Origin: Verrucomicrobiaceae bacterium
GTDB lineage: Bacteria; Verrucomicrobiota; Verrucomicrobiia; Verrucomicrobiales; Verrucomicrobiaceae
Assembly (NCBI GenBank): GCA_027487315.1
Contig: JAIYDW010000021.1
Coordinates: 1-43,863 of the forward strand
Reading direction: 5' to 3'
DNA: 43,863 bases
The translations under genes and the position numbers were made by a program. Of this stretch, positions 28,194 through 34,642 are shown piece by piece. A model generated the notes under the pieces. The model searched no databases, was not told the DNA's origin, and saw only the letters and a program-made list of their open reading frames with translations. Within the stretch, counting starts at the first letter, position 1. Each line of letters opens with the position of its first letter.

Positions 28194-28595
28194 TTAGGGA
28201 GTCGCACCCCCAAACGGAATCGACGACGCCCCTCCCAACTTGGTCACTCCCAACACCTTCGCCTTGATGTAAATCGTCGTCGGTTTTGCCTCCCCACGCT
28301 TCCAATACACCCCACCCGGAACAGTGTAATACAAAGGGAAATCCCTCACCTTCAACTCACTCGGTGCCTGATAAAAATCCCCCTTCGTATCAGAGTGGCT
28401 CAAAGCATACCGGCCCGCTGGCAGGTTGTACTCTTTCATCACCAATTTCCCACCATATTGAAAGGCCCGCGTGATCCGAATCGCCTGAGCCTGCGCACCC
28501 GCTGGCGCTTTCGCTTCCTTCGTCGGGATATCACTGACCGACTTGCAAGAAACCAACCAAAAACTCAAACCCAACAAAAGAAAAACACGGAACAT
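28194..28595 (-). CDS. small lipoprotein, unknown function
   Basis: The ATG at 28595 gives a 133-residue protein with a lipoprotein signal peptide (MFRVFLLLGLSFWLVSCKS, lipidated Cys17). An upstream ATG in the same frame would bury the signal. The mature part is a small soluble domain with the patterns KLVMKEYNLPAGRYAL and FPLYYTVPGG, suggestive of a beta-rich fold. No family is recognised. It is divergent from the C39-like peptidase gene and convergent with the U32 gene (14 bp gap). Confidence 0.72.
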   Translation of the reverse strand: MFRVFLLLGLSFWLVSCKSVSDIPTKEAKAPAGAQAQAIRITRAFQYGGKLVMKEYNLPAGRYALSHSDTKGDFYQAPSELKVRDFPLYYTVPGGVYWKRGEAKPTTIYIKAKVLGVTKLGGASSIPFGGATP

Positions 28596-28643
28596 CCCTG
28601 CTGAATACTGACCTTCAAATAAAACGTCAACACCATTCCGCAA

Positions 28644-28706
28644 AGACCGTTTCTCGAAACGATTGTCAGTTTGTTTAGGCGAGCGCGGCGACCCAAATGG
28701 CTAAAG
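28644..28706. mobile_element. degenerate, truncated copy of the MITE-like element
   Basis: The first ~46 bp resemble the left end of the 31128-31298 element at roughly 80% by eye (agaccg...tctcgaaa...gtca...ggcgagcgc). No right terminal repeat is found. It lies in the divergent promoter region between the lipoprotein and C39-like genes. Confidence 0.5.
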
Positions 28707-28806
28707 ATGCAGTTACAGATTTTCTTAAACGTTTCTAAGCCCCAGCCTCTCTAAATTCCCAGAATCGGTTCTTTACCAGACACCACCTCTTTGCAACCAT
28801 CTACAC

Positions 28807-30111
28807 ATGTCCAAGGTCCCTCTTTCCGTCCTTTGCATGTCCCTCGCCCTCCTCGCTTTGGGCCTCCAAACACAGGCTCAAACCGGCACCGATGCCCCAC
28901 GCACCGTCGTGGACAAGGAAATCTCCGACTTCATCCTCTCAGATTCTGCTTGGTCATCCAACACCCTGCCAGGAAACTGGGCCGATATCAGCGTCAACGC
29001 CGGATTGCAGTCCAAAGAGTTGCGCAGCCTCGGACGCCTCTTCGGCCACCAACCCCAACAAGTTCTGACCTTTTGGGAAAATGGACAGCTCAACCGCATG
29101 GAGATCATCTTCCTAGAAGCTGGCTACTTCTTCGGCTTTCGGAAAAGCTCCGAACTCACCTACACGCAAACCACCGGCACGGCCCTCGACTCCCGCAAGT
29201 TTGAGCGCGAAATCGAACAACTCCGCAAATCGGAAGACATCGAGATCAAAGAAAAACACATCCAGTTCAAGAAGCTCTTCGAGACCCTCGAAAAGGAGTT
29301 GCCAGAAAAACTAGAGACCTTCACCAAGGCACCCGGAAAACGCACCACCATCGGTTCCGGCAGCCTGATGCGCAGCCGCGTCACCGAGTTCACCACCCCC
29401 GCCCTAGCCATCCGATTCAGCGCCGAAGACGATCAACTGGTCAGCCTCACTGTTCTGCGCAAAGAGGACGCCACACGCCGCATGATTGGCTCCACCAGCA
29501 ATCGACGCGGAGCCATCAAGGACAACGTCAAAACCCTGTCCTCAGGTGATGTCGTCATCGAGAACATCCCCATGTTCAATCAAGGCTCCCGAGGCTACTG
29601 CGCCATCGGCACCCTCGCCATGATCACCCAATACTACGGCCTGAACGTCAACATCGACCAACTCGCCGCCAAAGCCGGTTACAAAGAAGGTGATACCGAC
29701 AATGCCATCATCATCCCCATCTATCAGGCCGCCGCCAAAGAAGCCAAATTGAAGATGGCTCAAAACGAACGCTTCGATTTCCGGGACGCCATGCGCTCCC
29801 TGTCAGAAGGCAAACCTATTCTCGTTTGGCGCTTCTTCAGCCGGGAACGCGACGCCCTGCACACTGATTTCAAAGCCAAACACCAGGCCGATCCCAGCCA
29901 ACTCCTCCCCGACCCAAAGAAAAGCCGCGATGAAAAAACTGCCTGGCCCGCCTTCGCCAACGGCGGCCATGCCTCCGTCGTCACCGGCTTCAACAAAGAG
30001 CGCAACGAAGTCCTCTTCACCGAAAGCTGGGGAGAAGAAACCCGCCACCGCCGCATGCGCGCAGAAGAAATGGAAACCACCTGCTATGTCCAGTTCGAGT
30101 TTGAACCTTAA
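28807..30111 (+). CDS. exported C39-like (papain-fold) cysteine peptidase domain protein
   Basis: The 434-residue protein has a signal peptide (about residues 1-25). A novel N-terminal part (30-245) contains a charged helical stretch. The C-terminal peptidase C39-like domain has the probable nucleophile Cys265 in NQGSRGYCAIGTLAM, His388 in GGHASVVTGFN, and the ESWGE motif at 406-410, where papains have NSWGE. Substrate unknown; C39-like domains outside bacteriocin exporters often act in the envelope. GC content is visibly lower than in the murein cluster. The call is to fold level. Confidence 0.75.
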   Translation: MSKVPLSVLCMSLALLALGLQTQAQTGTDAPRTVVDKEISDFILSDSAWSSNTLPGNWADISVNAGLQSKELRSLGRLFGHQPQQVLTFWENGQLNRMEIIFLEAGYFFGFRKSSELTYTQTTGTALDSRKFEREIEQLRKSEDIEIKEKHIQFKKLFETLEKELPEKLETFTKAPGKRTTIGSGSLMRSRVTEFTTPALAIRFSAEDDQLVSLTVLRKEDATRRMIGSTSNRRGAIKDNVKTLSSGDVVIENIPMFNQGSRGYCAIGTLAMITQYYGLNVNIDQLAAKAGYKEGDTDNAIIIPIYQAAAKEAKLKMAQNERFDFRDAMRSLSEGKPILVWRFFSRERDALHTDFKAKHQADPSQLLPDPKKSRDEKTAWPAFANGGHASVVTGFNKERNEVLFTESWGEETRHRRMRAEEMETTCYVQFEFEP

Positions 30112-30126
30112 GACTTCAAGTCGCTC

Positions 30127-30456
30127 ATGCGCCACTGGTTCCTTCTCTTGACCCACTCTTACCGAAATCGACGTCTGGCACTCGGTTCCAGCGGTTTTGT
30201 CAGTGGTGGAGGCGATTCGATCACTGCATCACTCAGCCCGCGTCAACGCCTAAAAATGTCTTTCCTGGGAGCAGTTGAGAGCATTCCGACATTCGGAAGC
30301 GCTTTCGCCGCTCACGAGGCTGGCACAGAATGGCTTGCCACCGCCATCGTCTTCACCGGCTTGGGTATCAGCGCGCTCCTCTGCTGGGCGTTGCGTCGGC
30401 AGACCCCGCTCACCCGCATCCACGCCACCCAAAAGCCCGATTCCCCTCCAAGGTAA
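30127..30456 (+). CDS. possible small membrane protein
   Basis: This open frame of 109 residues starts 16 bp after the C39-like gene. It has an Arg/Ser-rich N-terminus and one transmembrane segment near the C-terminus (WLATAIVFTGLGISALLCWAL) followed by a polar tail. A start at a later ATG (codon 44, MSFLGAVES) is as plausible. No family recognised. The alternative is non-coding DNA between the C39-like and peroxidase genes. Confidence 0.38.
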   Translation: MRHWFLLLTHSYRNRRLALGSSGFVSGGGDSITASLSPRQRLKMSFLGAVESIPTFGSAFAAHEAGTEWLATAIVFTGLGISALLCWALRRQTPLTRIHATQKPDSPPR

Positions 30457-30519
30457 TTCCCTTGACCAAATTTGAACCTCATCGACACAATCAGCCGTCC
30501 ACATACGTTCTATCTGTCC

Positions 30520-31065
30520 ATGAAACGCACCATCATCACCACCCTCTCCGCCCTCGCTCTCGCAGCGACCACCACCTTCGCCGCCGAAAGCCTCTACGAA
30601 ATCCCCGTGAAGGACATCAAAGGCCAAGACACCACCCTGAAGCCGTACGAAGGCAAAGTCATGCTCATCGTCAACGTCGCCTCCAAGTGCGGCAACACCA
30701 AGCAATACACCGAGCTTCAGCAACTCCACGAAACCTTCAAAAAGAACGGCCTCGCCGTCCTCGGCTTTCCCTGCAACGACTTCGGCGGCCAGGAACCCGG
30801 CACCAATGACGAGATCCAGGAATTCTGCTCCAGCAAATACAGCGTCACCTTCCCACTCTTCGACAAAGTCGTCGTCAAAGGCGAAAACAAGCACCCCCTC
30901 TACATGGCCCTCAGCGGCCCCGACTCCCCATTCCCCGGCGACGTGAAATGGAACTTCGGCAAGTTCCTCGTCGGCAAAGACGGCAAAATCATCGCCCGCT
31001 TCGAACCCAAAACCAAACCCGACGCCCCCGAAGTCCTCGAAGCCATCAAAACCGCCCTCAAATAA
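30520..31065 (+). CDS. exported glutathione peroxidase-family peroxidase
   Basis: The ATG at 30520 gives a 181-residue protein with a signal peptide (MKRTIITTLSALALAATTTFA). The thiol peroxidase fold has peroxidatic Cys57 in NVASKCGNT, Gln91 in FGGQEPG, the KWNFGKFLV motif (Trp144, Asn145) and a third Cys103 in FCSSKY that fits the resolving cysteine of thioredoxin-dependent members. It reduces peroxides, here probably in the periplasm. An ATG 16 codons upstream would hide the signal peptide and is rejected. A strong terminator follows. Confidence 0.9.
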   Translation: MKRTIITTLSALALAATTTFAAESLYEIPVKDIKGQDTTLKPYEGKVMLIVNVASKCGNTKQYTELQQLHETFKKNGLAVLGFPCNDFGGQEPGTNDEIQEFCSSKYSVTFPLFDKVVVKGENKHPLYMALSGPDSPFPGDVKWNFGKFLVGKDGKIIARFEPKTKPDAPEVLEAIKTALK

Positions 31066-31089
31066 CCCACTCACCAGTCATTCCCTCCA

Positions 31090-31122
31090 AGAGCCGGGCC
31101 CCCAAAGCCCGGCTCTTTTTTT
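31090..31122 (+). terminator. intrinsic terminator after the glutathione peroxidase gene
   Basis: Ten-bp arms AGAGCCGGGC / GCCCGGCTCT are followed by a run of T, 24 bp after the stop codon. Confidence 0.92.
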
Positions 31123-31127
31123 GCGCA

Positions 31128-31298
31128 TAGACCGGTTCTCGAAAAGAAGGTCATTTTGATCCGGCGAGCGCAGCGGCTTCAGTGGCAAGGAAGTCGAGCA
31201 GCCCGCTATTGAATCAATAGCGGGCAAGCGGCTGACGCAGCCAATGAGGCTGCTCCGCCGCCGGGCAAGGTGAGACAAGTATTTCGAGAACCGGTCTA
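31128..31298. mobile_element. 171-bp MITE-like element with 17-bp perfect terminal inverted repeats
   Basis: Left end TAGACCGGTTCTCGAAA (31128-31144) and right end TTTCGAGAACCGGTCTA (31282-31298) are exact reverse complements. The centre has a perfect hairpin with 12-nt arms (GCCCGCTATTGA, 31201-31225). There is no coding capacity. The outer TA dinucleotides could be the TA target duplication of an IS630/Tc1-mariner type element, an inference only. It lies between a terminator and serS, in the 437-bp gene-free stretch 31066-31502. Confidence 0.75.
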
Positions 31299-31385
31299 AA
31301 CCCCTTGGAATGCCCCCACCCGCCGACACCCTCCAACATCACCCCTCCCAGCCCCACCCAAAACCATCCCTCCCACCCCATTCCC

Positions 31386-31424
31386 CAATCCCGTTAATCC
31401 AAAAAAATCCTGTTAATCCTGTCC
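31386..31424. repeat. nonamer-type (GTTAATCC) repeat upstream of serS
   Basis: Two GTTAATCC(T) units are separated by AAAAAAATCCT and followed by GTCCC. It lies about 80 bp upstream of the serS start and has the same family pattern as 25419-25459 and 36582-36709. Confidence 0.7.
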
Positions 31425-31502
31425 CAAAAAACGCCGCAGTCCTCACCCCGCCTTCCGTTTTCCACTTTCCAAACCCACTTCCCCCGCTACCCTCCCCAGA
31501 CC

Positions 31503-32786
31503 ATGCTCGACATCCGCCTCCTGCGCGAAAGCCCCGAACTCGTCAAACAGCGCCTCGCCACCCGCGACGCCGCGCTCGCTCCTCTCGTCGACCAAATCCT
31601 CGCCATCGACTCCGCACGCCGCGCCGCCGAGACCGAACGCCAGCAACTCCAAAGCGACCGCAATCGCCTCTCAAAGGAAATCGGCATCGGTCGCAAAAAT
31701 GGCGAAGACACCTCCGCCAAAGAAACCGAAGTCCGCGGCATCGGCACCCGCATCGACGAAATTGGCCAGGAAGCCGACGCCGCCGATACCCAACAGCGCG
31801 ATCTCCTCCTCGCCCTCCCGAACCTTCCCCACGACGCCTGTCCCATCGGCACCACCGCCGAAGAAAACCCCGAAGTCCGCCGCTGGGGCACCGCCCCCGC
31901 CTACGACTTCGAACCCAAAGACCACATCGCCCTCGGCCAGGCCCACGGCATGCTCGACTTCGAAGCCGGCGCCAAAATCACCGGCTCCGCCTTCGTCGTC
32001 TATCGCGGCCCCGGCGCCCGACTCGAGCGCGCCCTCATCAACTTCCTCCTCGACCTCCACACCACCCAGCACGGCTACACCGAGATCAGTCCCCCGCTCC
32101 TCGTCAAACCCGAGTGCCTCGTCGGCACCGGCCAACTCCCCAAGTTCGGCGACCAAGTTTACCACAGCCCCGAGGACGACCTCTACCTGATCCCCACCGC
32201 CGAAGTCCCCGTCACCAACCTCCATCGCGAAGAGATCCTCAAAAACGAGCAACTCCCCATCCACTACGCCGCCTACACCCCCTGCTTCCGTCGTGAAGCC
32301 GGCAGCGCTGGCCTCGGCACCCGCGGCCTCATCCGCATGCACCAGTTCGACAAAGTCGAGCTCGTCCATATCACCACTCCGGAGACCTCCATGGACGCTT
32401 TGGAAACCCTCACCGGTCATGCCGAAAAAGTCCTCCAACTCCTCGGCCTCCACTACCGCGTCATCGAACTCTGCACCGGCGACATCGGCTTCGGCTCCGC
32501 CAAAACCTACGACATCGAAGTCTGGGCCCCCGGCCAAAAAGCCTACCTTGAGGTCTCCTCCTGCTCCACCTTCGGCGACTACCAGGCCCGCCGCATGAAC
32601 CTCCGCTACAAAGACGCCGAAGGCAAAAACCGCATCGCCCACACCCTCAACGGTTCCGGCACCGCCCTCGCCCGCCTCTTCGTCGCCCTTGTCGAAACCC
32701 ATCAACAAGCCGACGGCACCATCCTCATCCCCGAAGCCCTCCGCCGCCACTACGGCGCAGATCAAATCTCTACGTTGTCGAAATGA
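31503..32786 (+). CDS. serS: seryl-tRNA synthetase
   Basis: This class II aminoacyl-tRNA synthetase is 427 residues, normal for bacteria. The N-terminal helical arm (about 25-100) forms the tRNA-binding coiled coil. Motif 2 is FRREAGSAG onward with the GLIRMHQFDKVEL segment. Motif 3 is NGSGTALARLFVALVE near the C-terminus. The start MLDIRLLRESPELVKQRL is typical. Transcribed alone after a repeat-rich region. Confidence 0.97.
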   Translation: MLDIRLLRESPELVKQRLATRDAALAPLVDQILAIDSARRAAETERQQLQSDRNRLSKEIGIGRKNGEDTSAKETEVRGIGTRIDEIGQEADAADTQQRDLLLALPNLPHDACPIGTTAEENPEVRRWGTAPAYDFEPKDHIALGQAHGMLDFEAGAKITGSAFVVYRGPGARLERALINFLLDLHTTQHGYTEISPPLLVKPECLVGTGQLPKFGDQVYHSPEDDLYLIPTAEVPVTNLHREEILKNEQLPIHYAAYTPCFRREAGSAGLGTRGLIRMHQFDKVELVHITTPETSMDALETLTGHAEKVLQLLGLHYRVIELCTGDIGFGSAKTYDIEVWAPGQKAYLEVSSCSTFGDYQARRMNLRYKDAEGKNRIAHTLNGSGTALARLFVALVETHQQADGTILIPEALRRHYGADQISTLSK

Positions 32787-32812
32787 CCCCAACGTTGCCA
32801 GTCCCCTCAATG

Positions 32813-32868
32813 CACGTTGTTCACGCTTCAGCGTGTCAAAGGTACGTTGTTCACGCTTTAGCGTGTCA
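32813..32868. repeat. palindromic element, family E, two tandem copies
   Basis: Two 26-bp copies (32813-32838, 32843-32868) differ at only about two positions. Each contains a hairpin with arms CACGCT / AGCGTG around TC or TT. They start 26 bp after the serS stop. Position suggests a 3'-UTR structural element; there is no T-run. Confidence 0.75.
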
Positions 32869-32961
32869 GCGCGCACGGCACCCCAACGCCAAAACTCCTC
32901 ACCCCTGCAACTGACGCGTCCCTCCTTTCATGGGACCAAAGGCCACACACCCGAATCTCCC

Positions 32962-33417
32962 ATGAACCCTCCCCCCCTCTCCTCTCCCGAAAACCCCTTC
33001 GGCGACCCCGATCGCTCCACTCGCGAGAACAGCGCCGCGATCGGCAAAGGCATCCTCTACGGCTGCGGCGGCTGCGCTAGCCTCGCCCTCATGGTCCTCC
33101 TCCTCATCGGCGGCATCATCTACTTCATCTTCTCCAGCGTCCGCAAAACCGAACCCTTCCAGCTCACCCTCCACGCCGCCCAATCCTCCCCGGAAATGCG
33201 CGCCCAACTCGGCGAGCCCATCACCCTCGGCTTTTGGTTCACCGGCAGTGTCAACTGGAACAACGGCAATGGCACTGCCGATGTCCAAATCCCCCTCAAC
33301 GGCCCCAAAGGCAGCACCACCATCCACACCATCGGCACCCAATCCCCCGGCGCCCCCTGGAACTTCTCCAAAATGGAATCCACCTCCTCCCCCTCCATCA
33401 ACCTCCTCTCTCCCTGA
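32962..33417 (+). CDS. membrane protein with Coa1-like (cytochrome oxidase assembly factor) domain
   Basis: The ATG at 32962 gives 151 residues. A Pro-rich cytosolic start is followed by a glycine/cysteine-rich turn and one transmembrane helix (SLALMVLLLIGGIIYFIFSS). A compact domain follows with the pattern AQLGEPITLGFWFTGSVNW...ADVQIPLNGPKGSTTIH, which resembles the Coa1/Tim21-like domain of cytochrome oxidase assembly factors. The upstream part of the open frame is repeat-derived and is not included. A role in oxidase assembly is inference. No oxidase genes are nearby. Confidence 0.68.
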   Translation: MNPPPLSSPENPFGDPDRSTRENSAAIGKGILYGCGGCASLALMVLLLIGGIIYFIFSSVRKTEPFQLTLHAAQSSPEMRAQLGEPITLGFWFTGSVNWNNGNGTADVQIPLNGPKGSTTIHTIGTQSPGAPWNFSKMESTSSPSINLLSP

Positions 33418-33426
33418 CCCCGTGGA

Positions 33427-33443
33427 GCAAGCAGCCTGCTTGC
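33427..33443. repeat. palindromic element, family A (intergenic copy)
   Basis: Seven-bp arms GCAAGCA / TGCTTGC enclose a GCC loop, preceded by GTGGA as in the translated copies of the U32 gene. It fills the short gap between the Coa1-like gene and tilS. Confidence 0.75.
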
Positions 33444-33473
33444 CACTCACCCTCCGCCCCCGCGCCTCCCTCC

Positions 33474-34409
33474 TTGAATCCCTTCCCTCAAGACTCAAAG
33501 CTCCTCATCGCCCTCTCCGGCGGCCGCGACTCCATCGTCCTCCTCCACTGGCTCCTCGCCCAAGGCCACCCCAACCTCATCATCTGCCACCTCAATCACT
33601 CCCTCCGTGGCAAAGAGTCTGATCAAGACGCCGCCTTCGTCCGCCGCCTCGCCAAAAAGCACTCCCTCCCCTGCGAGATCGCCAAAACTGACGTCGCCGC
33701 CCTCGCCAAATCCGCGCGTCTCTCCCTCGAAACCGCCGCCCGCCAGGCCCGCCACACCTTCTTCCTTCAAGCCTCCACCAAACACCAAACCCCCCACCTC
33801 TTCCTCGCACACCACGCCGAAGACCAGGCCGAAACCGTCCTCGCCAACGCCTGCCGCGGCACCGGCCTCCCCGGCATCGCCGGCATGAAACCTGTCCAAA
33901 CCCTCGACAACGGCCTCATCCTCCACCGCCCCCTCCTCACCTGGCGCCGCACCGACATCGACACCTACATCACCACCCACAAACTCCGCTTCCGCGAAGA
34001 CCCCTCCAACACCTCCCCCGCCCACCGCCGCAACCGCCTCCGCCACGACATCCTCCCCCGACTCAACCAAGCCCTCGATCGCGATGTCACACCCGCCCTG
34101 GTCAGACTCGCCGCCCACGCCTCCCGCGACGACGACCTCCTCACCTCCCTCACCCACACCTGGATCCAAACCCACACCCCCTTCACCTCCGACGGCCGAC
34201 TCCAAATCACCCCCGCCCTCAAAGCCCTCCACCCCGCCCTCCTCACCCGCCTCCTCCGCCTCTGGCTGCAATCCCTCTCAGTTCCTAACATCGACCAAAC
34301 CCACATCGACGCCGCCCTCACCCTCCTCACCCAAATCACCCCCGCCAAAATCAACCTCCCCCAAAACCACCACCTCCACCGCAAGTCCAAACACCTCCAC
34401 CTAACCTAA
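33474..34409 (+). CDS. tilS: TilS, tRNA(Ile)-lysidine synthase
   Basis: TilS is an N-type ATP pyrophosphatase that converts C34 of tRNA-Ile(CAU) to lysidine, which is essential for AUA decoding. Motifs: PP-loop SGGRDS (about 15-20), CHLNHSLRGKESDQDA, and HHAEDQAETVL with RGTGLPGIAGM. The frame is open upstream into the Coa1-like gene without a suitable ATG. The TTG at 33474 gives 311 residues beginning MNPFPQDSKLLIALSGG, the normal distance to the PP-loop. The protein lacks the longest C-terminal extension of E. coli TilS. Start is uncertain; identity is clear. Confidence 0.9.
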   Translation: MNPFPQDSKLLIALSGGRDSIVLLHWLLAQGHPNLIICHLNHSLRGKESDQDAAFVRRLAKKHSLPCEIAKTDVAALAKSARLSLETAARQARHTFFLQASTKHQTPHLFLAHHAEDQAETVLANACRGTGLPGIAGMKPVQTLDNGLILHRPLLTWRRTDIDTYITTHKLRFREDPSNTSPAHRRNRLRHDILPRLNQALDRDVTPALVRLAAHASRDDDLLTSLTHTWIQTHTPFTSDGRLQITPALKALHPALLTRLLRLWLQSLSVPNIDQTHIDAALTLLTQITPAKINLPQNHHLHRKSKHLHLT

Positions 34410-34486
34410 CAAAACCCAACACCCACTCACCACTCACCGATTACTTCTGAATAACTACCCGTGTTAGTCGTTGAAAATTTTCACTT

Positions 34487-34492
34487 TATATC
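34487..34492 (+). promoter_or_regulatory. weak candidate -10 element upstream of the BatA/VWA pair
   Basis: In a local AT-rich island (34455-34500) within otherwise GC-rich DNA, TATATC lies 17 nt after TTAGTC (34464-34469). The -35 match is poor. The composition shift is the main support for a promoter region here. Confidence 0.22.
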
Positions 34493-34516
34493 TTTCGCAG
34501 TCACCCAAACCAAGGA

Positions 34517-34537
34517 GTGACGGCTTCTAGCCGTCAC
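34517..34537. repeat. palindromic element, family D
   Basis: Perfect 9-bp arms GTGACGGCT / AGCCGTCAC enclose a TCT loop. It lies in the non-coding region between tilS and the BatA/VWA gene. A short relative is at 10271-10286. Confidence 0.75.
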
Positions 34538-34603
34538 CTCTCCGTCCTCCCCTAGCCACCCCCTAGTTACTCTCCCTTTCAATCATGCTGCGCGTGTGCT
34601 CCG

Positions 34604-34631
34604 CTGAATACTGATTACTGATTACTGAACA
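34604..34631. repeat. heptamer repeat (CTGATTA) upstream of the BatA/VWA gene
   Basis: Four 7-bp units (CTGAATA, CTGATTA, CTGATTA, CTGAACA) end 11 bp before the TTG start of the following gene. Confidence 0.78.
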
Positions 34632-34642
34632 CTCCCTAAACC

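Noticed and set aside
30250-31074. Minus-strand 274-residue frame
   Set aside because: It lies antisense to the glutathione peroxidase gene and is rich in Gly, Glu, Val and Phe without a domain pattern.
31310-32296. Arg/Pro/His-rich 328-residue plus-strand frame
   Set aside because: It overlaps serS in another frame and has the low-complexity composition of an out-of-frame translation.
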